Of a stretch of DNA of 64,000 bases, positions 14,801-29,800 are shown in pieces. Each line of letters opens with the position of its first letter. Position 1 is the stretch's first letter. The position numbers were made by a program, and so were the translations under genes. The notes beneath the pieces were generated by a model. That model had not been told where the DNA came from and made no database searches. It saw nothing but the letters and a program-made list of their open reading frames with translations. Origin of the DNA: Sanderia malayensis (lineage: Eukaryota > Cnidaria > Scyphozoa > Semaeostomeae > Pelagiidae); the NCBI GenBank assembly GCA_013076295.1, contig RQOL01000699.1:3534001-3598000 (forward strand), given 5' to 3'.

Positions 14801-17800
14801 CGCCATGCGAGCATTGCGTACGATTCAATATCGTTGCATCGCAGTAATATCGAGCTGGGCATAACTTGCAGGTTGATTTGTAGAATTCGTCTTGGTATGT
14901 TCCAGATAGACAGGGCTGTTGGCTTATGCTGCCATTCGGACAGAAATGGCCAGGAGTACATCTGCAAAGTGGAAACCAGGCACTTATAGGATCAGTGAAA
15001 AAGACAAATACAGAAAAGCAAGGCAGGAAAAGTAAAGTAGAACAGCATAATGTATACTGTAGTAGAAAAAAGTGGATGAATGAAAAGGATTGTAGAATAG
15101 AACAATGTATACATACTATACACCATTATCATTATCTATACATTGTCATTATCTGTACATGTAAAGGATAGTATAGCCAAACAATGCATGTAGAGGATAG
15201 TACAGTCAACAATGCATGTAGAGGATAGTACAGTTAAACAATGCATGTAGAGTATAGCACAGAAAAAATGTATGTGGAGTATAATACAGTAAAACAAAAC
15301 AATAGAGAGACGTGAAGTGATTACTAGAAACAACACAAAGCAGAGCAAACCAAAGTAAATTGGTTTTCAAAACAAAGAAGACCAAACTACACACCTATAC
15401 TCTGTTGGATGGCTTGTGCTCTGTCCTCCAGGACAGTAGTAACCGGCGTCACATTTACCAGTCGGTTTTATCAACCCCGATCCTCCACAGTATTGACCAG
15501 GTTCACACGCTGAGCATTCACCTACCGCTTTGTTTCCAGTTCGGTTCGAATACGTCCCGGGCGGGCACAACTCTGGTATGGACGTGTTGCTCGGACAATA
15601 TCTACCTTCCGGGCATATGTTGCCAGTTATTCCGTCTGTGGGTGCCTTTGTTTTTGCACCAAGTGTGCAGAAATAGCCAGGATCGCATTGTCCAGAAACG
15701 GAGGGTAGGCCATAGTCACCACAGTAAGAACCTAAAAAAGACGAGTTTAAACAGCTTATGAATGCTTGCTAAGCATCTAGTCCCTGAAACTGCTTCATAG
15801 TACAGTAAATTATCAGTTCAACAAAGCTATTGATATAACGCACTGTCAGGTTCGTCCCATAAAGGTTCGTCACGAAGAATTTGCGTTACAGCGAAGCCCC
15901 AGAAATAAGAAACCTCTTATAAAAAACATGTCCGGCTCATGCTTTCAGAAGAACAATGAGAAAACAATAGGACACCTTTGTAAACAAGGCTCAACATGAA
16001 AAACCTATTTCTTATTTCGGGGACTTTACGTATAACGCATATTGTTCAATGTACCTAACCAAAACAAAATACACTGGGCGAATCAGTGAGAACACATGGA
16101 GAAACTGTCAGGTAAAGATCACAGGTTCTCAATCCATTCTCACCCCAAACGTCGTTTACTTTACTTCGCACAGTTTGGTCGTACTTACAATTTTATCATA
16201 AGCTATTTATGTGGTAACTTACCTGGAGTGCACATTTTCGGTTCATTCGAGCCAGTGGGACAGAAAGTGCCAGGTGAACACTGGCCACCAGTTGTTGCAT
16301 TGGGACAGAAGCACGTTGACGCATTCAAAGTCGCATTACCGGCGCAGGTTAGGTCACCAATATCCATTGGTCTTGCTGATGAGGCGCCTCTTCTACAGAA
16401 CCAGCCACTCGCACAGGCAGCAAACGGAGAACTTAGACCAGTCGTTGGGCAGTATTTTCCAGCATCACACGGCGCACAGTCACCGACAGACATCTTCTTC
16501 GCGAAACTGTTGTACGTACCACTTGGACACGGATACTCGTCCGGGTGTTTAGTGCCGGACGGGCAGTAGCGACCGGGTAGACATTGTAGCGCACAGCTTG
16601 TCGAGTTCTCCGGACAGTAGTAGCCTGTGCAACAGGCTTGGCACGCACTTTGGCCGGTTTGATTGTTGAATGTCCCGGCTTTGCAACCAAGCGGGTACGA
16701 TGTTCCTCTTCCGCAGTAATGCCCAATCGGACACGGACCGCCTGATAACGTCACAGTGCTCGGGTTCGGCACTTCCGAGCCGTACAAGCAGTAGAAACCC
16801 GGATCACAAGGGCCGGTAACATTTGATAATCCATCCGTTCCGCAATAGAATCCCGGTGAACACAAATCGCATTCTAAAGCTGTCTTCAAATGGGTCTGGT
16901 TTGAAAATCTTCCTTTCGGGCACAATAAAGGTTCTGTTGTGTTTGCCGTGCAATATCTTCCGACCGGACATGGTCCCGCATCACCAGTGTGTCCTGACTC
17001 GGGCCTAGGACGATCTGATCCGCTGCGGCAGAAATAGCCCGGTTCACATAAGCTGGTCGGCTTAGTAGCGTTCGGATAAGCACAGTACATTCCACCGGTA
17101 CATGGTCTACACTCTAAAAAAACAAAAATAATAATCAATTTCTGCTCCTTACAATCAGATGCGACAGTAAGGCCTTATTAATGTTGGCTAAGAAATAATA
17201 ATAAGCGGAATCTTACCAGATACATCTGAGAGCCCTGATGCGTCACTGAATGTCCCAGGAGGACACGACTTCCAGTTATAACCAGTTCCATTGGGACAGT
17301 AATAGCCAGCAGGACACGGTGCTGGATTCAGATGATCATTGACGCAATAGCTGCCAGCAGGACACACGTGGCACAACGCTGCTGTCGTGTCAGGCATATA
17401 CGTGCCATCCTAAACATATAAATACACCATAGGATTATCATGTTGTTAATAAGGAGTCTTCAATATTATCTCACTCTCTTTTATTTTGTCTTTGATTTGA
17501 ATAAATCGATCAGTAATGTCTCCACAGCATCTCGCATCTAGACTGACCACCTTTTATTTACACTTGCATGATACGTTAATTCTCTGAAACCTCTAATGAT
17601 ATGTATTCTTAATTGCATGTTTAATGTTACTTGATCGATACTTCTGATAACAATTTACGGACTTGCACTTCCATCACATGCCCTAAGCGTGATATACTAG
17701 CGGCTTAATACCTAAGAACTCCACTGATTCAATCTTTAAGCTTTCAAAAGGTCTATTGCTCCAACATGCCCTGTACTACGCATTGGCAAATTCATTGAAA

Positions 17801-20800
17801 CAACACCAATACCACCAAAAACACATGCAAATCAAGAAACTTACGTCACAAGGTCTCGGCTGCGGAGAGCCGGCCGGACAATAATGCCCACGTGTACAAT
17901 TTCCACCAGTAATGCCATCCATTGGGTTAGGGTATCTCGACTTGAGTTTACAATAAAACCTCTCATGACAGAACGCAGTCGGGTATGACAGACCGGGCAA
18001 GAGGCAGTACATTCCGGGTGTGCAGTCCAGACAGTCGGATTCGGCTTTAAAGCCGGTAGTGTTGGCAAATGTACCCGGTGGACAGTCAACAGGGCTGGGT
18101 GTGCCTCTGGGGCAGTACTGTCCCAATGGGCACATCTTCCCGGTGATCATGTCGGTCGGGGTGGCTGTGGAGGCGCGTTGGATGCAGTAAAATCCTTGTT
18201 CGCAGTCTGCAGTGTAATTGTTCGATGATCCTGAAATTTAATCCAAACTTATTATAGATTAAATTAATTAAAGTTAACAAAGATTATGGTGGATTGTGGT
18301 TGTTCTTGTTCGGTCTTGGTGTGTGTGGAAATGTCAGAGGAATAGGAAATCTGTGCGAGGAGATGAGAATTCGATATATCTAGAGTGATACACAAAGCAA
18401 ACCAGGGTAAAAGACGAAACGTGTTCCGAGAGAAATTTCAAAGGTTTGTCGAATCAATGAAGATGATTGTGGATCAAGGAATTGACACTGAATAGTAGTC
18501 GACTTATTGAGATACAGTAGTACGTCTTTGAGAACAATTGCAGCATGAAGCCTGATAATTAGAAACAAGCATATACAAAGCAATGACCAACACAGATAGA
18601 GAATGCAAATTGAAGTTCTACCACTTACCGAGACAGTATTTTCCAGCAGGACAGCTGAGACACTGGCTGGCTCTAACCAACCCTGTTCCATTTCCATACG
18701 TTCCACTGGGACAGCCAAACTCTACGGCGTACCGAGTGCCATTCGGACAATAGAAACCATTTGGACACGGGTAGATGGCAAAATTGCTTATGGGACCGTA
18801 TTTAGAATCACAGTAGAATCCTTCCGGACAGACTTTGCATTCCGATTTCTGCATCTCATCTTGCCAAGTACCGGATGCGCAGAGCACCGGAGCAGGTGAA
18901 CCGACCGGGCAGTAGTGCCCGACTGGGCATTGAATAGCCTGCTTAATACTCTGACCTGCGGGGCAGTAAAAACCCGGATCGCATAAACCGGTTGGTTTGA
19001 TGTTTCCAATGCCGGAACAGTAGGAACCATTCGTGCAAGGCTCACAGTGTGAAAACAAGCTATTGCCTAGAAAACGAATACAAAATAATATGAGAATATA
19101 AGCCACAATTGTATTAAACTATGCATGATACATATTAATTAGCATGGACTAGAAATAAAACCAAAGACCAAAAACGTACCGGTGCTGTTTGAGAATGTCC
19201 CGGCTGGACATTTGATCGGAATTTCAGTTCGCAACGGACAGTAAGAACCAGCCGGGCACATATTTCCAACTCGACCATCAGTAGGCTTTCTTGTCCAAGA
19301 TTGACCGGAACAATAATAGCCGGCATCGCAAGGTCCGGTGTAATTGAAGTTTCTCTTTCCTTGACAATAGAACCCCCCTGGACAGGAGAGAGGCTCGTGA
19401 CTACCCTTTGGACAATAGAAGCCAGGTTGACATTCGCCGCCTGTGAATAAAAGGATAAAAATAGGGGGTTAGTCACTGCGTATTTTGGGACCTTCAATAT
19501 CAAAGCTGATGGTCATACTTGATATGCTGCTATAAATTAAGATTGATAGCAAAACTGATGGACTACAATACTAATAGACACGTATACAACATTGATACAA
19601 TACTGATAGATACTGCATACAACATTGATACAATACTGATAGATACTGCATACAACATTGATATAACACTAATAGATACTGCATACAACATTGATACAAT
19701 ACTGATAGATACTGCATACAACATTGATACAATACTCATAGATACTGCATACAACATTGATACAATACTGATAGATACTGCATACAACATTGATGTTTGT
19801 TTGTTTTGTCGCCTTATTTTAATTCGAAATATATACCTAGCTTCATAATTAACAAAAATTAAGAAACTAATCTAATTCGAATATCTACATACTAAAATTT
19901 AATTAAATACAACCCTCCCCAAGAAATCTACATAACCCTTTAAATACATTACATATAACTAACAAATTTTTACTGTTTTATATACACTTGATGAAATTAT
20001 ACCCCTTCAGAATGTACACCCCCATTTTATTTACTAATGTGATATGCCCAGTCAACCACATGTATCAAACTGACATACATTGCAGTTACATCTAATTCCG
20101 TCCCAGTTTTTCATCAAACGTTTAAAATTTGCAATATTTTCTGCGGATTTCATTTCCGTTGGTAAGTTATTCCATATTTTTGGTCCTAGGGCTTTAAGAC
20201 TATTTGAGCCAAAAGTGACTTGGTTAGGTCTATGATGAGACAAATCATAAGGATTTCTTTGAGAACGACCAGATAAATTTGTTTTATGTTTGAAAATATC
20301 CTTCATAAAGCGTGGGTTTAATTCATTCAAGGTCTTATATATCTCACAACAAAGGGTTTTCAAACGGGAAATATGCATAGTGCATTTTTCTGATTTCATC
20401 AGTAGATGTTCATAGGAAGATTCGTTATCACTATACAAAAACCTCAGCGACCTTTCTTGTATTTTCTCAATTTTTGCGATTGATTTAGCACTTGAAAAAT
20501 GCCAGACCAGGGGACAGTAGTTGAAATTAGAGAAAATAAAACTCTGCACTAAAATTTTCTTTTCTTCAAAACCAATAAAAGATTTTAATCGTTTCAGAGC
20601 ATTTAGCTGAGCAGCAGCCTTTTTGCAAATTTCCGATATATGTGTGTCAAAACTTAGCTTATTGTCTATTTTAACACCCAAAAGCTTAACATCTGCATTC
20701 GTAGTGATGGTTTTACCATCAATATCTAGCTTTATACCGCTGGTATCTTTTCTATCTTTCGTCACAATTAACGCTTGGAACTTTTTTGGATTGACGATCA

Positions 20801-23800
20801 TTTCATTTGATACAACACTGATAGATACTGCATACAACATTGATACAATACTGATAGATACTGTATACAACATTGATACAATACTGATAGATACTGCATA
20901 CAACATTGATACAACACTGATAGATACTGCATACAACATTGATACAATACTGATAGATACTGTATACAACATTGATATAACACTAATAGATACTGTATAC
21001 AACATTGATACGATACTGATCGATACTGCATACAATATTGATAGACTACACTAGACCTCCCACACTTTTTCCTCGAGTACACTAAAAAAACTGTGAAAAA
21101 CAAACCTGTCACATTGCTGGGACACAAGCATGAATCAGCTGTGAAATTATCATAATCTCGCGGGGCTCTGTTATCGGCCATTCTCACGCAGAAATACCCA
21201 GCATCACAGTCGCCAGATGGCTTCTCTAACCCCGTTCCATCGCAAAACTTTCCACCAGGACAAGGCACACAGTCCTGCAGGCTCATTCCTGTCGTCTGGT
21301 TTCTGTAATGGCCTCTCGGGCAGGGAAACTGCGTGGCTATGCGCGTGCCATTAGGACAGTAGTGACCTAGGGGACAGGGGTAAATTCTGTAGTCGGAGAT
21401 GTTTACCGGGCAATGGTAGCCCTGCATGCAAGTGAAGCATGAAGATTGTCTCTCGACTGGCATGTATGTTCCGGAAGGACAGCCTTTTGGGAACGAGGTG
21501 CCTTTGGTACAATAGTGCGCTCTTGGACAAGGTCCACTTGTGCCATCGTGAACAGCATTGTTCGGGGACTGGGCACCTCTGTAACAATAGAAGCCGGGAT
21601 CACAGTCACCTGTAAAAAAGAAAAATTTTAGGAATTATTTCCAAAGGTTATGAGAGCCTTAATGAAAGATGTGACGGTACATAAGGCAGCTGGGAATAGG
21701 GGGCAATGGGTTAACATTTCTTGCAATAATAGGGAACCACACATTTGCAAATGTAGTTTGTGTGTCATTGCGCAATGAGACCAACGGAGCAAAGAAATAA
21801 ATTTTGCAATAAAAACCGAAACATTGGCACACATTAATAGAGCTAGAACAGCTGGGACAGAGAGTGACAGTGACGCAAAGAGAGAGTTCATAGCCTAAAA
21901 TTATAATCAAACTATCAACCTGATGTTGCATTCAAGCCTTCTGCTCCACAATACTTTCCATAATCACACAACGTACAGTCGGTCCAGTTCTTTAGGCCCA
22001 GATTATTACTGTACCGTCCACGTGGACACAACAGTGGCACATCTGTACCGACAGGGCAGTATGAGCCTTGAGGACAGATCCCTCCAGTGCCAGTGGCTAG
22101 TGGTGGCGTGGGTCGGCTGGTGCTTACACCGCTAACGCAGTAGAAGCCAGCATCACAATCGCCACTACCGCTACCCGATGTAAACTCAGTCACTCCATAT
22201 ATCTGGCAATATTTCTTGGGTGGACATTGTGAGCACTCGTTCTTGGCTGCCAGACCACCCTAAAAAAGAACGAATGTTTTCAAGTGAAATCACTTGCTGT
22301 GAGTCTCCCTGACAATGGACCTTAATAACAAGATAGACCATGAAGCAGATTAAGGGACCAGATGTATAGCTATATACACAGATGCCAGATGTATAGCTCA
22401 ATATACAGCAATGTCAGTTATAAAGATGACTTGCAAATACTGACATTCTCCCATATAAGACACTGTTCGCATTTCTCTACCTTACAATGCCAATGTGATA
22501 AAGTGGCATCGTAAGAATCACATTAAGCCAAGAGCTGGCAATGAACAGATAATAACATTGAAAGCAATGACAGAACGAGCGTGAATGACTTGAGAAAGGT
22601 AATACTTACAAATTGATTCCAGGTGCCAGGCGCACATGGTTGAATGTCTGCAAAACCGGATCCGGAGGGACAGTAACGACCGGCAGGACATCGTACCGGG
22701 TTGATTCTGTCCTGACAGTAGTGTCGGGAAGGACAGGTCAAACATTTTGACAGTCCGGTTACATTGCTGTAGAAAGAAAGAGGATGCGTAAAAAGAAACG
22801 TGTAGGCTTATAGAAAATATAAAGCATAGCCTTACATCACAGAGAGCTAGCTGCACATACCACAGAGAGCTGCATATATCGCAGAGAACTGCCTATTTAC
22901 ACCACAGAGAAAAAGCTATACATATTACAGAAAAATAGCCGTATAAATGGGCAAGATATGGCCGTGGACACAAAAACTGTATTAACTTCAGACCAATATG
23001 CAATGCACTGTAAGCGGGCGAGTCACGACTGCAAACATTGTATAGAAAATATGTTCAAAAGTACCTGTACGTTCCAGGAACGCAGCCAAAATAGACAGAC
23101 GTATTTCCGGGACAATAATTACCAATCGGACATATGTCACCAGTAACTCCGTCGGTAGGCTCCTTCGAGCTGGCACCTCTAACGCAGTAGAAGCCCGCAG
23201 CACACATATCATTCGGTGCTGAAAGGCCTCTGCCATTGCAGACTTTTCCAGGATCACAGGGTAGACAGGCAGTGATGTCTTTACCACCAGTGTGTGGGTT
23301 GTACGTTCCATTTGGACAAGGGTAATCTGTAGCTCTAAATACCCCCGATGGACAGTAATGGCCGGTGGGGCATACGCCACCGTAGACAGCTGTTCCATTG
23401 ATGTTTCCATTGGACATGTTGCCCTGGAGGGTGACGAGAAGATCTGATTAATCATAACAAAATATAATATCAAGGTGCAATAACAAGAGAAGCACAGTGA
23501 AACCCTGTATGATTTTGGCATACAAGCTTTACATCTTGACAGTGCTTAGCTTTACATGTTTTCCCTTTGTTTTGAGAAGAGATCAGTCTGCAGGCTCTAG
23601 ATCTATTGGTTCTTATATGAAGGCGTTTACTGTGCGATAAAATAATCTAAGCTATGGAAAGTGGGGTGGGGGGTAAACAGCTTCACTTTGCAAGATAACG
23701 AGAAGATTGCTAAGGAAATGTCATTGTGACATGCTAAGATAGCATATTTTAAATGTGAAAGACATGAAGTCAGTTTGTTGCTTAAAAATACAGTGTATGA

Positions 23801-26800
23801 GATAGAGTGTGAAAAGTATATAATTTACCGGGTTAGCAAATGGAGAGCCAAGTACACAGTAGTATCCAGCGTAGCACTTTCCGGACGTTGCATTTAAACC
23901 TTCCGCACCACAATAGTATCCAGGCGTACATTGGATGCATTCGGTGACGTTGGCCTTGCCTTCGTTCGGATTGTAAGTCCCTCTTGGACATGCGGACGGC
24001 TTGACGCTTTTGGCCGGGCAGTAGTAGCCTCGTGGACAATTGATCGGTTTTACAAGTCCCTCGACGTCACAATACGCCGTCTCAATACACGGATTGCACT
24101 CGTAAGACCTGTCGGACGTTTGATAAGTGCCAACAGGGCACTTCTTTGGCCATGCGGATCCTTTTTGGGAATAACTACCAGCTGGGGTGACGTGTTGTAC
24201 TCTGCTCGTCGATCCGGCCGTGCAATAATAACCCGGATCACAAGGTCCAGTAGGTCCGGCATTCGTATCTCCTGCACAGTAGTACCTAAGGAAATGCACC
24301 GACAACATAACGCATCGTCAGTGTAAGGCTGCAATCGAGTGTAATCAATCTAGTATATATATAATTGCTGCTGCGTAGCGGAGCAAAGCGAAGCCGCCGC
24401 GTGTATATAGGACTACTAGCCTATATGTGCCACTGCGCAAACACGCCCACCTTTAAAGCACTTTAACCCTTACCCTAACCCTAATGCTACAATCCTACAA
24501 CCCAATCCTAACTGATACGACACTGTCAGTAGTATTACGTCATGTATACTCCTGCGCAGTAGCCTATATATGGCACTGCGCATACACACCCACCTTTACG
24601 GCCTCTAACCCTAACCCTAACCCTAATCCTAACCCTAACCCTGACCGATACACCATACACTGTCAGTAGCATTACGTCATGAATACTCCTGCGCAGTAGC
24701 CTATATATGGCACTGCGCATACACACCAACCTTTACGGCCTCTAACCCTAACCCTAACCCTAACCATAATCCTAGCCCTAACCCTAACCGATACACCATA
24801 CACTGTCAGTAGCATTACGTCATGTATACACCTGCGCAGTAGCCTATATATGGCACTGCACATACACACCCACCTTTACAGCCTCTAGCCCCAACCCTAA
24901 CCCTAACCCTAACCCTAACCCAAATCCTAACCGATACACCATACACTGTCAGTAGCATTACATCATGTACACTCCTGCGCAGTAGCCTATATATGGCACT
25001 GCGCACACACACCCACCTTTACGGCCTCTAACCCTAACCCTAACCCTAGCCCTAATCCTAACCCTAACCGATACACAATACACTGTCAGTAGCATTACGT
25101 CATGTATACTCCTGCGCAGTAGCCTATATATGGCACTGCGCATACACGCCAACCTCTAGGACATTTGAATTACAAATTGATCAAAACACAAATTAGATGT
25201 TCTCATCAGGATTTGAACCAGTGGTCTCGAGATTAGCGTGCAGGAAAGTTACCGCTACTCCACAGCAGTCCTTCTTAGCAGAGGAGAAGAGGATAAGGTC
25301 AAAGGAATCAACGCACCACACATATAGTCAACCTTCACAAGTTGATATTAGTCATCTACCGTTACGTTCTGCATACATGCGTCATGCCATATTTGAAATT
25401 GACCGGCACAGCAAATCATTCGGTTATCGTATGGTACATCGTATCGTATTAAGTATGCGCTTGACATACGACAGAAGCAAGCTAACATCTCACCCCTTCA
25501 ACTACTTCACTGTTCGGTGAATGTTTAGTCGCACCTTAACAAGAAATAAAGCTTGCTTGCTTGCTTGCAAGCTTTTGTCTACACCCATCTCCATATTTTT
25601 TGCAGGCACTCATTTCAAAACATATCTTTTTAATCAATTGTTAGATGCTCCAGTCCCGACTATTGGTTTTAAATCATAGTAGCACTCACTTCAACAACGT
25701 TAACAGCTAGTTGTAAAATTAGATTGCAAATTCTGCTTGAAGGGATGAAACGGGTAACAAGATAAATTCTTGTTTACTTGTCTATTGCTGCTTGAGAACC
25801 AACATCAAAAGATAAAAAATCAAAAATCAATTTACCCATCTTCACAGAGAACACAATCTGAAGCAGATTTGGCACCAGTTTCGTTGTTGTATCTACCAGC
25901 AGGACAGGGTGCTTTTACTTTGGCACCCTGTGGACAGTAGCCTCCTTTTGGACAAATACCACCAGTCAGTCCTTCTGGCGGAGCCTGTGAACGAGGTAAT
26001 CAGAAGTTAGTTATATGACAAAAGCCTTGCTACATGTTTTTACAAAGAAATGTTTGTACATGTTTTCACAAAGAAATATTTTTACAATAACTCGATGCAA
26101 AAACGACACCTTAATTAATCGATTAGACGCCCCGGAGCGCTTATTAATTTCCAAACTCTTTAGGGAAGAGGGTGCTCATCGCAGGGGGCATTTATTCGAG
26201 AGGGGCCTTTGCAAGGGGCATTTATTTATTCGAGAGAGCTCATTGCAGAGGGCATCTATTCAAGAGGGGCCTTTAATCGAGAAAATACAGTTCATAATAC
26301 ATACAGATGTGTAAGCTCTTTCCCGGCAGTAGAACCCGGCATCACAAGGGCCGGTCGGTTTCGTATTTCCAACACCGGCACAGTATTCACCAGCCGGACA
26401 AGCAGTACAATCGTCACTCCTCTTGATGCCTGTTGAATTGCTGTAATATCCACTGGGGCATGGCTGCGGTATTGATGATCCGGTGGGACAGAAAGATCCC
26501 TATGTAAAACACAAAAACAGGGTGATGTTGCAAACAGACAGTCTATGTGCATGGTAGCTGAAAGATCATTGTATAACTGATACAGTTGGGATAATACCAA
26601 AGAGTGATAATACATCATGTATGTGGAAAAGATAATAGACCAATTCATTATTATACAAATCGGGAATACATTGTAGTTCCGTAACAATGAAGCTTGAAAA
26701 GACGATGAAACTTCTTTGAAATACGGGGAGATTGTCTAGCGGAGGGTAAGTTATACCATGTAGCAGTTTACAGTGCACATTGTTATACCTTGATTGCATT

Positions 26801-29800
26801 GCGTAGCCTATGGTGTGGTGCAGCATGGCAGCATAAAAATACGTTTATAGACTGTGTGTTGCGTTAAATATTGAATAACTTTATCATAAGGTTACATTGC
26901 TGCAAAGAAACTGCACAGAGAACTGTATTGGGCTGGGAGTAAGGACAACATATAAACATAGTAGAAAGCACTACAAGAATACTTACCGGTGTACAAAGGA
27001 TAGGGAAGGGCAAACCTTCCGCGTTGCAGTACATCCCCGCGAAACAGACACTACAATCCATGCTACTGATAGCTGCGGATGCGTTTCTGTAGAATCCGAC
27101 CGGACACGGGTTTGAATGTTTGTATCCGGTGCCTTTTGGGCAATAGAATCCAGGAGGACATTTGGCTGTGGGAGTAATTTGCCCAGACGGTTCGCAGTAA
27201 TATCCTTCCACGCATTGCTGGCATTCGCGAACGTGCTTGAGTCCTGTGAATTGGTTGTAAGTGCCGTTTGGACAGTGTTGGGGGTAGGCATGCTAAAAGA
27301 AATATTACTTCATTTAAATGTTGCCTTGATCTTGCGATAGTTTATTTGCTAGGGAGATAAGTTCAGACTTGTCTCGGATTATACCTCAGAAATGGAGTTT
27401 TTGCACAGACGCAGCTCAACATTAACATCTAAAACTCTCAATGCGCATGTGCAATAACCCCATCCCAGTGGTAATCCAAGGTGAAACTTAAGCATAACAG
27501 ATTCTCACCTCGTCTCCTCTCACACAGTAAGATCCTTTCGGGCACGCATGACTGACTAGATCAGGTTGTTTATTCAATCCAGCCGGACAATGCATTCCAG
27601 CCGGACACACATGCGTTGACGTCATCACCGTATAGCTGGTCGTATTGCTCGGACAGTAAAAACCCGGCTTGCAAATTGTACAATTGAAGGCTCCGGGCGA
27701 AGAGTAGTAGCCTTTCGTGCAAGGTAGCGGTGTTATTGTGCCTAACTTCGGGCAGTAATAGCCAGCCGTGCAATCGATGCAATAGCTCAAAGCTTTTGCC
27801 GACTTCTCACTGTAGTACTTGCCTTTGGGGCATGATTTGGGTACAGCTGTTCCTTGGGGACAATAGTGTCCTTCAGGACACTGTTCGCATTTCTCCCACC
27901 GTACGACGCCACTGTGGTTGGTGTAGGTTCCGGCGGCACAAGGGTATTCCTTGCCAAATTTCGTTGCTGTTGGAGTAAAACCGCATACACATTAGACATC
28001 ACGGTATTGGAGAAGTACCAATGTCCAAGCATGACAATTTTATTACATTGGAACATCTATACTGCTAAGGTTTATAGAGCTAGCAATGCTGCACACATGA
28101 CGTTATTGAGTAGTCTATACTTACATTCAGGACAGTAGTGGCCGGGGACGCATAGCCCAGTCGGGGTGGAAGACCCCTGGAGACAATACCATCCTTTGGG
28201 GCAGGCGTAGCAGTCACTCTGTTGGCGAATGTTTGTCAGATTGCTCCACGATCCAGCTGTGCATGGAAACTGTTTCGGGTGCCTCGTACCAAGCGGGCAA
28301 TAATGACCTGTTAAAACAAAAACAACATTATTCAATTGCTTTACTCAACTTCCTTGCAATTTTTCAACTGCTGTACTGAAGCAACAAGAAACAGTCCATT
28401 CCCGGGGGTGATGGTCTTTACAGTAATAAACATCCCAAGGAAATATACTGTGTAATACACAAAGGAAATCAGATGGGCAGACTATCTGCGTGTGAAAATC
28501 TTTACGGGACTTAAGCCCCTAGAAAGATATCGTCAGTTATACTAAAGCATTAAAGAATATAGTTATCCAGGGGTGAATGCCCTTATGGTGCTGAACCTGC
28601 TGAAAAGATATCATCAGTGATAACAAAGCAATAGACATTACAGGCTCTCTACATATACAAGCTAAAGACGGGTAGCATTCTCAACAAACCTGAGGCACAA
28701 AGTTGAGGCGGTTTCTGTTTTCCTCCAGTACCGGCTGAGCAAGCTTGGCCGGCCGGACACGACGAGCATTCACGCGAAGCAGTCAGGTTGTGGAAATCTG
28801 TGTATGAACCAGCCGGACAAGCATTCGCTGTTTCATTCGGTTGTCGGGTTCCTGCTGGACAGAAGTGGCCAGCACTGCAGACTTCCGATGGCCATGTCAA
28901 GGCGCTTTGAGGGCATGCCATGCCAGCAATGCATGATCGGCAATCCGATGCAGCGCCTTGGTATAATGCCGGATTGTATGAACCCGGGCTGCATGCAACC
29001 GGTGCTGCTGAACCGGAGGTACAGTAATAACCGGCAGGACAGACTTTACAATCAGTAGAACCTGGAGTTGAGCAGGAATCATTACGATAGCACAAGTTAT
29101 GACTCTGTATGGTTATCAAGCAATAATAGAATATCATTATAACAATCCTTCAAGGGAAACAAAATATACTTCATTGCATCACGAGTTCGTTAAACCATGA
29201 TTGTACTTTGAATCAATTCATCAAGAGACCAAATGTTCAGTTTTTATGTTAGAGTTAAACCGATAGAAAATATGGGACTAATCAAAATACGAGATGGTTA
29301 GCATAGCTCATTATGTTGATAACTTAGGTATATAAAAGGCTCGTTGTATCAAGACCCACATTTTATTTTATGTAAAATACCTCCTGAAAGGTAATGAGTC
29401 TCCATTGGTTATTAATGAATTGAATGGGTTAGCAAGGTGGGATAGAAGAGTGTGACAACTTACTTGTTGAGCCCATTTCCTCCGTGTAGTAGCCAGCTGG
29501 ACAAGGATGTTGTGTTGAAGATGTGGTACTGGCTGGACAATAATGACCCATTGGACACAGAGTATCACCAGTTCGATCGCCTCCCTGACAGTAATACCCA
29601 GGCTTGCAATTCTCGCATTGATCTTGTCTCTCGTTGCCAGTGTTAGTACTGAACATTCCGTTTGGACAAGGACGCTGGTACGGCGTAGATGTTCCGGCCA
29701 GGCAGTAGTGACCGGCTGGACATCTAAGAGCTTTACTCGGATAGCCAGCAGTTCCTTCGATGCAGTAGTATCCGGGTGGACATGTAGCACATCCATCCGC

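Noticed and set aside
19563..21035. Long open frames repeating MLYAVSISIVS
   Set aside because: They come from the 33-bp minisatellite (a multiple of three) and continue into the LINE. They are not a gene.
22610..22766. Apparent one-base frameshift in exon 35
   Set aside because: It disappeared on recounting the bases at 22740-22749. The frame is intact with the acceptor at 22766.
24397..25145. True chromosome end (telomere)
   Set aside because: Hexamers are short, embedded in 137/143-bp units, and coding exons of the same gene lie on both sides.
24535..25152. Arg/Val-rich open frames over the satellite
   Set aside because: They are translations of CCCTAA hexamers. The repeat explains them fully.
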